Source: JBHIEE01 sp046760445
GTDB taxonomy: Bacteria; Acidobacteriota; Aminicenantia; JdFR-78
NCBI GenBank assembly: GCA_046760445.1
Contig: JBHIEE010000019.1
Span: 1 to 31,239, forward strand
Direction: 5' to 3'
Length of the DNA stretch: 31,239 nucleotides
The notes under the pieces are model-generated. The model ran no database searches and had not been told where the DNA came from. It saw nothing but the letters and a program-made list of their open reading frames with translations. Of the stretch, positions 6,617-14,399 are shown in pieces. Each line of letters starts with the position of its first letter. Position 1 is the first letter of the stretch. The translations under genes and the position numbers were made by a program.

Positions 6617-7408
6617 TTAGGTAAAATATTCAAAAATTTCGCCAATAGTAGCCTTTGGATCTTTTATTTTCTTCTTTAATTCTGAAACTGTTCCACAGGC
6701 TTTTATAATACCTCTATCCATCAGAGCAATTCTGTCAGCAAAATCCCCAGCTTCCTGCAGGTTGTGGGTAGTAAAAAATACTGTTCTTTTATCTTGACCA
6801 ACTATTCTTTCTTTAATAAATTGACGGAGTTTATTGGCACTATAATAATCAAGACTCTTGGTAGGCTCATCCATAAATAAAATCTTAGCATCACTCAGAA
6901 GACTTCTTGCTATAGCTAAATGTTGCTTCATTCCAGTTGAGTACTCATCGAATCTAATATCAATATATTCTTGCATCTCTAATAACTCAACAAGATAATC
7001 TATCTTTTTATTAATCTCTTTAGATTTCATATTATAAAGAGCTCCAAAAAATTTTAAATTCTGCTTTCCTGTAAGTCTCCAGTAAAAACTCCTTTCCTCT
7101 CCAGTAACCAGTCCTATTGATCTCCTCACCATTTCTCCATTTTTTACTATTTCAAAGCCATTTACGTAAGCTTCTCCTTTGGTCGGAATTATTAATGAGC
7201 ACAACATCTTAATTAAGGTGGTTTTTCCAGCACCATTTGGTCCTAAGAGCCCAAATATCTCTCCTTTTTCTATTTTGATATTAACTCCATCTACTGCTTT
7301 TACAATTGGTCTTTTACTAAAAGCTCGAGGAAAAAAATCAATTAAATTAGTTGAGGCAGTGAAATATTTGGTTAAATTTTTAGTTTCTATAATGTATAAT
7401 TTGTCCAT
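6617..7408 (-). CDS. ABC transporter ATP-binding protein
   Basis: This 263-residue ATPase has Walker A GPNGAGKTT (56-64), signature YSTGMKQ (156-162) in place of LSGGQ, Walker B ILFMDE (176-181) with EPTKSLD, and the switch His in TTH (213-215). The STGMKQ signature and length fit the NatA/DrrA-like exporters that pair with ABC-2 permeases. An N-terminal extension (about 17-40, hydrophobic and basic) matches the variant seen in polysaccharide- and drug-type exporters. The start is ATG 7408, with only a weak upstream purine stretch. The partner permease is 230 bases downstream, across a repeat. Confidence 0.9.
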   Translation of the reverse strand: MDKLYIIETKNLTKYFTASTNLIDFFPRAFSKRPIVKAVDGVNIKIEKGEIFGLLGPNGAGKTTLIKMLCSLIIPTKGEAYVNGFEIVKNGEMVRRSIGLVTGEERSFYWRLTGKQNLKFFGALYNMKSKEINKKIDYLVELLEMQEYIDIRFDEYSTGMKQHLAIARSLLSDAKILFMDEPTKSLDYYSANKLRQFIKERIVGQDKRTVFFTTHNLQEAGDFADRIALMDRGIIKACGTVSELKKKIKDPKATIGEIFEYFT

Positions 7409-7560
7409 TACTTAAACTCAAAAATCAAAAACAATTTCTGATTTTGAGCCTGACTTTCACACTTAGTTTTGGTAACTGATTAATTTCTAAAGACTTACAT
7501 TTCTTTGATCGTCGCCACAACCGCTATCACTCTTTTTATTAAAGTGAATTACACCCCCAC

Positions 7561-7624
7561 ATCCCAAAATGCGCCTGAGCCTGCCTGCCCCGCAGAACGG
7601 GGCCTGCTGCAGACAAATTGGGAT
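7561..7624. repeat. Small GC-rich element with terminal inverted repeats
   Basis: ATCCCAAAATG (7561-7571) and CAAATTGGGAT (7614-7624) are inverted copies matching at 9 of 11 positions. Inside lies a GC-rich core with the hairpin GCCCCG (7587-7592) / CGGGGC (7598-7603). The core base composition contrasts sharply with its surroundings. It looks like a small mobile or REP-like palindrome just downstream of the gene at 7632-7889. The rest of the 223-base gap (7409-7631) shows no gene. Confidence 0.6.
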
Positions 7625-7631
7625 TTGCTAT

Positions 7632-7889
7632 CTATTCCTCAATTACTTTATAAACAATATCATTCTCCCGGGCATGTTCTGAAACTTTGATCCCTACTGA
7701 TTGCCCTGCCTTCGCTTCCTGAACTGACTCATGTTCAATTTGCATTGATTCGATTTTCTGATACAGGTCAGTGGTGTGTCCTTTAATATGAACAGTATCT
7801 CCTACCTTCAGTTCTCCCTGAGTAATATCAATTGCTGCTACCCCAATCTTAGTAAAATAGTGAGTTATTCTTCCAATTTCTTCTTCCAT
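7632..7889 (-). CDS. EF-Tu domain 2-like small protein
   Basis: This 85-residue protein is a single beta-barrel domain like domain 2 of translation elongation factors: IGRITHYFTKIGVAAIDI, then GELKVGDTVHIKGHTTD and AGQSVGIKV, ending NDIVYKV. Stand-alone versions occur in many bacteria and archaea as translation-factor-like proteins of unknown role. It has no GTPase domain. The start ATG is preceded by AGGGAGG at a good distance. It is cytoplasmic and probably transcribed on its own; the SDR upstream is separated by about 195 bases containing an AT-rich inverted repeat. Confidence 0.8.
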   Translation of the reverse strand: MEEEIGRITHYFTKIGVAAIDITQGELKVGDTVHIKGHTTDLYQKIESMQIEHESVQEAKAGQSVGIKVSEHARENDIVYKVIEE

Positions 7890-7910
7890 AATTTGCCTCC
7901 CTTAATAAAC

Positions 7911-8016
7911 AAATTAAAAGTTAAAAATGCAAACTAACATAACATTGCTTGATTGTTTCAATCTTTCATTCCTTTTTATTAATTTTGAGCTTTTAACTTT
8001 TAATTTTTAACTTTTT
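7911..8016. repeat. AT-rich inverted repeat upstream of the EF-like gene
   Basis: AATTAAAAGTTAAAAAT near 7912-7928 is answered by ATTTTTAACTTTT and a second TTTTAACTTTTAA copy at 7989-8016. The arms can pair across about 60 bases. It belongs to the class of AT-rich intergenic palindromes in this window. Part of it could also act as a 3' structure for the SDR transcript. Confidence 0.45.
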
Positions 8017-8084
8017 GAGATCCTCTTCAAAACACTATCAAAAAATTTATAATTTTACAAGTTTCCGTTAAATATTCTAACTTT

Positions 8085-8846
8085 TTAAGGCCAAAGGACT
8101 GTACCACCACTCACATTTATCACTGCCCCAGTAATATGCCGAGCTAAATCAGAAGCTAAAAATAATATTACGCCTGCAATATCTTCAGCCAATGGAATTC
8201 TCTTTAATGGTATAGACTGTCTTATTTGTTCTCGAAACTCTTTATCCTTAAAAACCTCCTGACACATATCAGTATCTACCCATCCTGGAGCAACACAGTT
8301 GACCAGAATATTATATGGAGCTAATTCAACAGCTAATGATTTAGTAAAAGAAATAATTCCTCCTTTGCTTGCTGCATAATGAGAATGGAAAGCTTCTCCT
8401 CTGAGACCAGCAGTGGAGGAAACATTTATTATCCAGCCCATTTTTCTTTTCTTCATGTAAGGCACAACTGTATTGCAGGTTAAAAATATTCCTTTTAAAT
8501 TAATATTCATCGTTTCTTCCCATAGTTGCTCCGTCATATTACCGATTTCGCCATAAGTCCAGATACCTGCGTTATTGACCAAAATGTCAATTTTACCATA
8601 TTCCTTGATTGTCTTATCTACTATCTGATCAACGTCTGACTTCTTAGAAATATTTCCTTTTAACACAAGACACTTTCCTCCCAACTGAGCAATTTCAAAG
8701 GCTACTTCTTCTGCTTGCTTTTTATGACGAGTATAACTAATAGCTACTTCACTGCCAGCTCTGGCAAGAAGTATAGCAGTTGCTCGGCCAATTCCGCGTG
8801 AGCCACCAGTAATCAGAGCTGTTTTACCTTGGAGATTAATCATCAC
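8085..8846 (-). CDS. Short-chain dehydrogenase/reductase (FabG-like)
   Basis: This is a classical SDR: cofactor motif TGGSRGIG (13-20), NNAG (91-94), and the catalytic Ser144, Tyr157 and Lys161 (YxxxK). The C-terminal GGTVLWP resembles 3-oxoacyl-ACP reductases and related sugar or alcohol dehydrogenases. A basic residue (R40) after the second strand (SYTR) is compatible with NADPH. Called as 253 residues from GTG 8846, but ATG 8843 is five bases from GGAG and is the better start (252 residues). No fatty-acid synthesis neighbours are present, so the substrate is open. Confidence 0.9.
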   Translation of the reverse strand: MMINLQGKTALITGGSRGIGRATAILLARAGSEVAISYTRHKKQAEEVAFEIAQLGGKCLVLKGNISKKSDVDQIVDKTIKEYGKIDILVNNAGIWTYGEIGNMTEQLWEETMNINLKGIFLTCNTVVPYMKKRKMGWIINVSSTAGLRGEAFHSHYAASKGGIISFTKSLAVELAPYNILVNCVAPGWVDTDMCQEVFKDKEFREQIRQSIPLKRIPLAEDIAGVILFLASDLARHITGAVINVSGGTVLWP

Positions 8847-8911
8847 TACTCCTTTTTCTCCCCTAATAGTTTATTCAAATCATGTCAAATGTTCAATTTT
8901 TTTTTAATTTA

Positions 8912-8940
8912 TTGACACCTTATTTAAATTTAGCTACCCT
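8912..8940 (+). promoter_or_regulatory. Promoter of a possibly leaderless reductive-dehalogenase-like gene
   Basis: A consensus TTGACA (8912-8917) is followed by 17 bases and a weak -10 (TACCCT, 8935-8940). Start ATG 8947 would then fall at the expected transcription start. There is no ribosome site upstream of the ATG, so a leaderless message is plausible. Confidence 0.4.
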
Positions 8941-8946
8941 AAAAAA

Positions 8947-10281
8947 ATGGTCTGGATGGCCAGATTTATATTGCTCTCTGTAGGTTTATTTTTCTTTCTT
9001 TTTTCCTTCACTTGCTTAAAAGAAAAAGAAAAACGAGCCACTGTAAGAAGTTTCTTCTTCTTTCTGGTTAATGCTTTATTTTTTGGACTAAGTTTTCTTC
9101 TTCCTATCTCTTTTCAAAAAATATTTTCTTCGGCTATTGTTATTCTCTTTTTCTTTTTTCTTATTTTAAGCGTTATTCCTTTTGAGAAAAAATGCTCAAT
9201 TCGAATAATCTATCCTATTCAAAAGGTGGACGAAAGAGATGTTATTTTCTCAAGGACGGATTTGATACCTGGCACAGAAACTTATAAAGAATATTATGAA
9301 AGACATCCAGAATTTAAAGAAATAGATGATAAAATTAGAAAATCTCCTCCCCTGCTTCAGCCAGGATCAACTCTTTATCATGCTCTAACCTCTGAGCTTG
9401 CTCAATCCGAATTTGACTTTTTAGAAGCTCAGCTAAAATTAGTGAATGGTCAGGTAAACTCGGATAAAATTTATTTAGAAGCCGAGGAGGCGACTCATTG
9501 GATTAAAAAATTAACCAGCTATTTAGGAGCCAAACTAGTAGGAATTGCTCAACCAGATAAGGCTTTTTATTATTCTCATGTTGGCCGAGGACCAGAGCCT
9601 TACGGTCAAAAAATAGAATTAAATCATTCATTTGCTATTGCCTTTGCCGTTGAAATGTCTTTCAATCAAATTAGTCAGGCGCCCTCCCCACCCGTGGTAG
9701 TTGAAACAGGGAAACAATATGTTGAAGCAGCCAGAATATCAATTATTCTGGCTAATTATATCCGCTCCCTTGGTTATCAAGCTCGGGCTCATATTGCTGG
9801 CAGTAATTATCAGGCTATTCTTCCAGCAATTGCTTATCAAGCTGGGCTTGGTGAGTTAGGTCGACTAGGAATCCTAATTACGCCTCAATATGGCCCTCGG
9901 GTAAGACTGGGATTAGTAACCACTAATTTACCTTTAATCCCAGACAAACCTATAACATTTGGTGTCCAAAATTTTTGTGAAAAGTGTTTAAAATGTGCTA
10001 TCAATTGTCCTTCTCAGGCAATCGATAATGGTGTGAAAAAAAATGTTAGAGGAGTTGAGAAATGGCCATTAAAAGTAGAAAAATGTTATCAATTTTGGCG
10101 GAAAATAGGAACTGACTGTGCCGTTTGTATTTATCTCTGTCCTTACAGCAAACCTAGAAATTTAGTTCATAATTCAATTCGCACGGTAATTAAATACTCA
10201 CCTTTGTTGAGAAGGATTTCGGTTGAAGCAGATAATTTATTTTATGGAAAAAACCTTCTATTAATAAAATTAAAAAAATAA
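8947..10281 (+). CDS. Reductive-dehalogenase-like protein with fused membrane helices
   Basis: This 444-residue protein has three likely membrane helices (about 6-23, 34-53, 60-78), then a domain resembling RdhA enzymes. It contains AGLGELGRLGILITP (299-313), GPRVRLGLVTTNLPL and DKPI. Two ferredoxin-type cluster motifs follow: C344, C347, C350, C354, and CxxxW with C380, C391, C394, C398. RdhA enzymes use corrinoid and two 4Fe-4S clusters to remove halogens; QueG is a related corrinoid enzyme. There is no twin-arginine signal and no separate rdhB anchor gene nearby; the N-terminal helices may replace the anchor. If the short first loop is outside, the catalytic domain could be cytoplasmic. 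It stands alone and divergent from the SDR. The substrate is unknown and need not be halogenated. Confidence 0.8.
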   Translation: MVWMARFILLSVGLFFFLFSFTCLKEKEKRATVRSFFFFLVNALFFGLSFLLPISFQKIFSSAIVILFFFFLILSVIPFEKKCSIRIIYPIQKVDERDVIFSRTDLIPGTETYKEYYERHPEFKEIDDKIRKSPPLLQPGSTLYHALTSELAQSEFDFLEAQLKLVNGQVNSDKIYLEAEEATHWIKKLTSYLGAKLVGIAQPDKAFYYSHVGRGPEPYGQKIELNHSFAIAFAVEMSFNQISQAPSPPVVVETGKQYVEAARISIILANYIRSLGYQARAHIAGSNYQAILPAIAYQAGLGELGRLGILITPQYGPRVRLGLVTTNLPLIPDKPITFGVQNFCEKCLKCAINCPSQAIDNGVKKNVRGVEKWPLKVEKCYQFWRKIGTDCAVCIYLCPYSKPRNLVHNSIRTVIKYSPLLRRISVEADNLFYGKNLLLIKLKK

Positions 10282-10302
10282 AGTGAAATATTCTTATAGA
10301 TT

Positions 10303-11130
10303 TCATCCAGGTTTTTTAAGGAGAGAGAATAAATCTTTTTCAGAAAAAAGAGAAGCTATCTCTTCTGATTTTACTTTCCTTAGAGAATCACTGACTAAAA
10401 GGTAGCCAAGATATTTTCCCGCCTGAGGAGGAATATCTAATTCAGGGTCTCCTTTTAATAAAAGCTCTGATAGTATATTTTGCTTAAACTGGTACGAATA
10501 ATAAATACTTTTTAGAAATTCTTTTTTTCCTTCCAACCAATTCAATCTGTCTCTTCGCAAAAAAAGATGATCGGACAATTTATATTCTGGAAAAACAATT
10601 CTTGAAAGGTAAGTGGCCAGTCCCTCAGAAATCAAAAACCAATCAATTTTCTTCTCTTGAGGAATTTCTCGTTGGGTCAAATTCAAAAGGAAATGTCCAT
10701 ACTCGTGAGCGAAAAGAATTTTTAACAACCTAAAACCTTTGAATCTCTCTAATCCAAAGCAAATAACTGGTTTTCCTTTAAATTCCATAACAAATCCATC
10801 GGGGCTAAAAAAACCAACAAATAAATATACTTCTGGTTCTATCTTTGTAGGGAAAATTTCCCTACACCGATGATAAGCCTCAATGATTATTTTCTCAGGA
10901 TTATGTTCTTTAATTAAACTCTTTAGATAAGCATAATCTTCGCTTTTAATTGTTTCTACTCTTTCTTTTAAACTGGAAAAATTCATTAAAGGAAAGTGAT
11001 TAAAATAACTATCTAAAAATTCCTGATGAGGTTGATAATAATAAGAAAAATAAACCTGCCATTTATGAGAAGATTGGGACATTTTCTCGAGAAATTTAAA
11101 AAAATCTTTATACCAAGAATAAACTTTCAT
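10303..11130 (-). CDS. Putative zinc metallopeptidase (gluzincin-like)
   Basis: This 275-residue protein has HEYGH (142-146), with the third ligand probably E169 in SEGLATYL 23 residues later. This HExxH...E layout is typical of gluzincin zinc peptidases. No signal peptide or membrane helix is clear, so it is probably cytoplasmic. The rest of the protein is rich in aromatic and basic residues and I do not recognise a family. It ends only 21 bases from the end of the convergent reductive-dehalogenase-like gene. The start ATG 11130 lacks a good ribosome site. Confidence 0.7.
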   Translation of the reverse strand: MKVYSWYKDFFKFLEKMSQSSHKWQVYFSYYYQPHQEFLDSYFNHFPLMNFSSLKERVETIKSEDYAYLKSLIKEHNPEKIIIEAYHRCREIFPTKIEPEVYLFVGFFSPDGFVMEFKGKPVICFGLERFKGFRLLKILFAHEYGHFLLNLTQREIPQEKKIDWFLISEGLATYLSRIVFPEYKLSDHLFLRRDRLNWLEGKKEFLKSIYYSYQFKQNILSELLLKGDPELDIPPQAGKYLGYLLVSDSLRKVKSEEIASLFSEKDLFSLLKKPG

Positions 11131-11224
11131 TCATTCTTTTTTTAACATTTCTTCTTGTCCTAAATCAAGGAATCCTAAAACTCATCGAATTTTTATATCT
11201 CCAAATTTGCTAATCCGATTCTCC

Positions 11225-11230
11225 TTGACA
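11225..11230 (+). promoter_or_regulatory. Candidate -35 box upstream of the GlsB-like gene
   Basis: TTGACATTAAA starts at 11225. No good -10 is seen at 17 bases (TAAATG, 11248-11253, is weak). The same TTGACATTAAA string recurs upstream of the htpX-like gene at 11599, hinting at shared control of the two stress-type genes. Confidence 0.3.
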
Positions 11231-11276
11231 TTAAACTTCCTCTATGGTAAATGAAACTTAAAAAAGGAGGTATAAT

Positions 11277-11522
11277 ATGTCGCCGGTGCAGATAATTACT
11301 TGGTTGACAGTAGGAATAATTATTGGCTGGCTGGGAGGAGCTTTAATTAAAAAAAGAGGCTTTGGGGTAACCGGAGATATTATCGTGGGAATCGTCGGTG
11401 GGTTTTTAGGCAACTTGATTTTTAGCACCACTTTTGAAACAGGAATAAAGGGATATGCCATTGCGGCTTTAATTGGCTCAGTAATTTTAATTTTATTTTT
11501 CAAAATAATTAAAAAAGCATAG
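11277..11522 (+). CDS. GlsB/YeaQ/YmgE-family small membrane protein
   Basis: This 81-residue protein has three hydrophobic segments with the family's Gly-rich pattern: GWLGGALIKKRGFG, then GDIIVGIVGGFLGNLIF, and a last helix (about 61-78). Members are called transglycosylase-associated proteins and are often induced by stress, but no enzymatic role is established. It sits in the inner membrane. The ribosome site AAGGAGGT is very strong, about five bases before ATG 11277. The htpX-like gene follows after about 146 bases with its own promoter. Confidence 0.85.
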   Translation: MSPVQIITWLTVGIIIGWLGGALIKKRGFGVTGDIIVGIVGGFLGNLIFSTTFETGIKGYAIAALIGSVILILFFKIIKKA

Positions 11523-11598
11523 TTTAATTTTATTATTCTCAATCAGTTATAGAAATAAAGACTGGATTCAAAATAAATCAAAAAAATTATCAATCTAC

Positions 11599-11629
11599 TT
11601 GACATTAAATAAACTTTAAAAGGTATAAT
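11599..11629 (+). promoter_or_regulatory. Promoter of the htpX-like gene
   Basis: TTGACA (11599-11604) and a perfect TATAAT (11624-11629) are separated by 19 bases, slightly long for sigma-70. The ribosome site AAGGAG lies just upstream of ATG 11669. Confidence 0.5.
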
Positions 11630-11668
11630 ATATTAAGGTGGATAAGTTTAAATAAGGAGTGAAATAAA

Positions 11669-12514
11669 ATGAATACCATAAAAACCTTTCTCCTTATGGC
11701 CCTTTTAACCATCTTGTTTGTTTTGATTGGAGGATGGGTCGGAGGAAGAAATGGAATGATTATTGCCTTGATTTTCGCTGGAATGATAAATTTTATAAGT
11801 TATTTCTACTCGGATAAGATTGTTCTGAAAATGTATCGTGCTCAACCTCTCACTGAAGCAGAAGCCCCTGAATCTTACCGAATTGTAGACAATCTAAGGA
11901 GACAGGCTGGATTACCAATGCCTAGAATTGCGATTATCCCCAAGCAGGCACCCAATGCTTTTGCTACTGGAAGAAATCCAAAAAACGCAGTAGTGGCTGT
12001 TACCCAAGGATTGCTTAACTTGACAAATCGAGAGGAATTAGAAGGTGTTTTAGCCCATGAATTAGCTCATATCAAACATCGAGATATGTTAATTGGAACA
12101 GTGGCTGCTACTCTTGCTGGAGCGATCATTATTCTCGCCCGAATCGCTGGTTACTCAGCTTTATTTTTTGGTTCAAGAAGAAGGGATAGTGGTTTAGGAA
12201 CGCTCTTTCTCGCAATTTTAGCTCCGATTGGAGCAATGCTCATTCATATGGCTATTTCTCGGCAGAGAGAATATGCTGCTGACCGGGAAGGAGGAGAAAT
12301 TTCCCGGAAACCCGAGAAATTAGCCTCAGCTTTAAGAAAATTAGAAGAATATTCGAGAAGAATTCCTATGGAGGTCAATCCTTCTACTGCTCATATGTTT
12401 ATTGTTAATCCATTAAAAGGGGGAGGATTAGTTAATTTATTTCGGACCCATCCAACCACTCAAGACAGAATAAAAAAACTACTTGACCAAGCAAGAAAAA
12501 TAGGCCGGATATAA
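11669..12514 (+). CDS. htpX: HtpX-like M48 membrane zinc protease
   Basis: This 281-residue protein has two N-terminal membrane helices (about 5-22, 28-46), zinc motif HELAH (130-134), two further hydrophobic segments (143-163, 178-197) and the third ligand E201 in EYAADREGGE. Length and layout match HtpX, an inner-membrane protease that degrades damaged membrane proteins together with FtsH. The C-terminal FRTHPTTQDRIKKL is also typical. Its neighbours (the GlsB-like protein and the sigma/anti-sigma/Spy-like operon nearby) fit an envelope-stress neighbourhood. The start has an AAGGAGTG ribosome site. Only 16 bases separate it from the DhaL-like gene. Confidence 0.93.
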   Translation: MNTIKTFLLMALLTILFVLIGGWVGGRNGMIIALIFAGMINFISYFYSDKIVLKMYRAQPLTEAEAPESYRIVDNLRRQAGLPMPRIAIIPKQAPNAFATGRNPKNAVVAVTQGLLNLTNREELEGVLAHELAHIKHRDMLIGTVAATLAGAIIILARIAGYSALFFGSRRRDSGLGTLFLAILAPIGAMLIHMAISRQREYAADREGGEISRKPEKLASALRKLEEYSRRIPMEVNPSTAHMFIVNPLKGGGLVNLFRTHPTTQDRIKKLLDQARKIGRI

Positions 12515-12530
12515 ATAAATAGGATTTAGA

Positions 12531-13172
12531 TTGAACAAAAAAGATTTATTAACACTAATATTAGACGAAATTGTAGCCAATTTAGATGACAATTTAGATT
12601 ACCTGAATCATTTAGATTCCCAAGTAGGGGGAGGCGATCACGGAACTCGAATTTTAAAGGGATTTAAAGCAGTTCAAGATAAACTAAATCAAATAGATAG
12701 AACAGACTTAAGATTAACATTAAAAGATATTGGTCAAATTCTTGGAAAACACACAGAAGGAACAATTGGTCAAATTTTAAATAAAGGATTGATCGAAGCC
12801 AGTCAGAAAATAAAAGGAACGCCAGAATTAACTCTCGAAACTGTCTCGGCAGTAGGAGAAGCTATACTAACTGGAATTAAGTCATTTGGCAAAGCAAAAG
12901 AAGGAGAAAGCACAATAATAGATGCCTTATCTCCAGCTTTAAAAGAACTCAAATTAGCACGAGATTCCAACGCTAGTCTTCCTATTGGACTTCTTAGAGC
13001 AACCACTGCTGCTGCACATGGCGTCAGGTCAACAAAGGAAATGATTGCTTTACATGGAAGAATAGGTGCTTCCAAAGAAAAAAGTAAAGGACACATTGAT
13101 CCTGGTGCAGCTTCAGGAAGTTTTATCTTCCAGAGCCTTGCTCAGGCAATAATTAAAAAGTTAGCAATTTAA
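12531..13172 (+). CDS. DhaL-like protein with an altered metal site
   Basis: This 213-residue protein resembles DhaL, the ADP-binding phosphoryl-transfer subunit of dihydroxyacetone kinase (also the N-terminal domain of FakA). It keeps the general fold signatures: LDSQVGGGDHGTR (28-40), RATTAAAHG, and GRIGASKEKSKGHIDPGAASG near the C-terminus. In canonical DhaL the metal loop reads GDGDHG with Asp at both positions. Here the first of those is Gly34, so one of three Mg ligands (D29, position 34, D36) is missing. Activity may be changed or lost. No dhaK or PTS gene is near. The start is TTG 12531 with AGGAT upstream. A strong hairpin follows the gene. Confidence 0.8.
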   Translation: MNKKDLLTLILDEIVANLDDNLDYLNHLDSQVGGGDHGTRILKGFKAVQDKLNQIDRTDLRLTLKDIGQILGKHTEGTIGQILNKGLIEASQKIKGTPELTLETVSAVGEAILTGIKSFGKAKEGESTIIDALSPALKELKLARDSNASLPIGLLRATTAAAHGVRSTKEMIALHGRIGASKEKSKGHIDPGAASGSFIFQSLAQAIIKKLAI

Positions 13173-13191
13173 ATTACTATAAATATAAAAA

Positions 13192-13223
13192 AAGAGCCTC
13201 TCTTCTACCTAAGAGAGGCTCTT
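13192..13223. terminator. Terminator between the DhaL-like gene and the sigma operon
   Basis: AAGAGCCTCTCTT (13192-13204) and AAGAGAGGCTCTT (13211-13223) form a perfect 13-base stem with a 6-base loop. On the minus strand the stem is followed by a run of T (complement of the A run just before 13192), the classical form for ending the transcript of the Spy-like gene. It should also serve the + strand DhaL-like gene. Confidence 0.82.
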
Positions 13224-13258
13224 CCGAGAAAGGGGTGGGTTAGTGAAAGGGGGTGTGA

Positions 13259-13789
13259 TCAGTGTTTTCTTTCTCTTCTTTCTTCCAACATCTTTTTTCG
13301 ATATAGCATTCGAGCTCGATCCAACTTCTCTCTCAATCCCTGCATAAACCGAACAGAAAAAAGAACAAATTTTGCCTGTTGTTCTACTGATAAATTCTTC
13401 TCTAAAACTTTTTCCACTTCCCTATCTTTTTCCTGAATGAGCTCGCGGAGTTCCTTTATCTCATTTAGCCTGGCTTTAACCTGAGCTAAATCTGGTTTTT
13501 CCAAGTCAAGTAACTCCTTCAATTCTTTGATCGCCTGACTGATTTGACGGTGAAGCTCAGCCTTTTCTTTTTCAACTCGATTGAGCGCCGGGAAAATTTT
13601 TGCTACCTGCTGCTCATTCAGATCAAGTGCTCTGGTCATCTCCCACATTCGCAAGGTCTCAATGTGACGGCGAATTTCTTCCTCTTCTTTTTTCCTTGGA
13701 TTGAACTTCTCTTCCGGCTGGGCAAAAACTGGAAATGAATAGACTATTAATCCACCCACGACCAAAATTAGGATTCGTTTAAGTTTCAT
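13259..13789 (-). CDS. Spy/CpxP-like periplasmic protein
   Basis: This 176-residue protein starts with a signal peptide (residues 1-23, VVGGLIVYSFPVFA then Q). The mature part is almost entirely charged helix with a L-D-L-N-E-Q-Q-V segment (about 56-63) and a second L-S-V-E-Q-Q-A-K-F repeat (about 132-140), as in Spy/CpxP/ZraP-type periplasmic chaperones and sensors. It probably senses or buffers envelope damage. It is the last gene of the sigma/anti-sigma operon, overlapping the anti-sigma gene by 11 bases, and has a strong AAGGAGGT ribosome site. Family assignment rests on architecture and context. Confidence 0.68.
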   Translation of the reverse strand: MKLKRILILVVGGLIVYSFPVFAQPEEKFNPRKKEEEEIRRHIETLRMWEMTRALDLNEQQVAKIFPALNRVEKEKAELHRQISQAIKELKELLDLEKPDLAQVKARLNEIKELRELIQEKDREVEKVLEKNLSVEQQAKFVLFSVRFMQGLREKLDRARMLYRKKMLEERRERKH

Positions 13790-14399
13790 TTTCTACCTCC
13801 TTACTTTGTATTTCCTTAATTAGTTGTGAACTAAATATTTCTTTTTCTTCCAGAGTAAGTTGATTAAAAAGAGAGTAAAAATCCACTAAACTTTCGTATT
13901 TATTAAAATAAGACACCTGTTCCATCTCCTCTCCTATTTCAGCTAAAACTAACCAATCAAAATACTCCTTGAGCTGATTATTCTCTTCGATTTCCTGAAT
14001 TACTCCAGCGATAACCTGTTCTGAAGAAAAAGGATAGACTATTTGTTCTGAAGGTCTTCTTTCAGGAAGAAATACCAATACCAGAATTAAAATTAAACCA
14101 GATCCAGCGGCTGCTAAAGACCACTTCCAGACTTTTTTAGAGGAATATTCGGGTCGCTTTTCAGCTTGGCTTTTTTCTATCTTTTTCTTTAACCTTGGCC
14201 AGTAGTTAGTCCAATACTCACTGGAAGGTTCCGAAATGAGAAAACTTTTTATCTCTTTATTTATTTTTCTAAACAAGCTGAGAGTCAATCTACATTGAAA
14301 ACAATCCCTTAAATGCTTTTCAAGTTTTATTGCTGTCTTTTCTGAGACAGCTCCATCAAGATAATCAGACAATAATCTGTCAACTTTTTTACATCTCAT
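13779..14399 (-). CDS. Anti-sigma factor with zf-HC2 domain
   Basis: This 206-residue protein has an N-terminal zinc-binding anti-sigma domain (C3, H29, C33, C36 in HLRDCFQC), then one membrane helix (about 93-111) and a periplasmic or outward C-terminal part. It would hold the ECF sigma factor at 14389-14979 at the membrane. Overlaps of 11 bases with both neighbours show tight translational coupling, usual for a sigma/anti-sigma pair. The ribosome site GAGGATC lies within the sigma gene. Confidence 0.87.
   Translation of the reverse strand: MRCKKVDRLLSDYLDGAVSEKTAIKLEKHLRDCFQCRLTLSLFRKINKEIKSFLISEPSSEYWTNYWPRLKKKIEKSQAEKRPEYSSKKVWKWSLAAAGSGLILILVLVFLPERRPSEQIVYPFSSEQVIAGVIQEIEENNQLKEYFDWLVLAEIGEEMEQVSYFNKYESLVDFYSLFNQLTLEEKEIFSSQLIKEIQSKEVENET

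Noticed and set aside
7505..7690. Plus strand frame of 61 residues
   Set aside because: Crosses the repeat element at 7561-7624 and the end of the EF-like gene; no support as a gene.
8850..8946. Corrinoid riboswitch upstream of the reductive-dehalogenase-like gene
   Set aside because: The leader would be about zero bases long; there is no room for a riboswitch and no such conserved sequence seen.
11258..11542. Minus strand frame of 94 residues over the GlsB-like gene
   Set aside because: Mirror of a hydrophobic gene with a clear ribosome site on the other strand.
12803..13096. Minus strand frame of 97 residues in the DhaL-like gene
   Set aside because: Shadow frame; the DhaL motifs support the plus strand.
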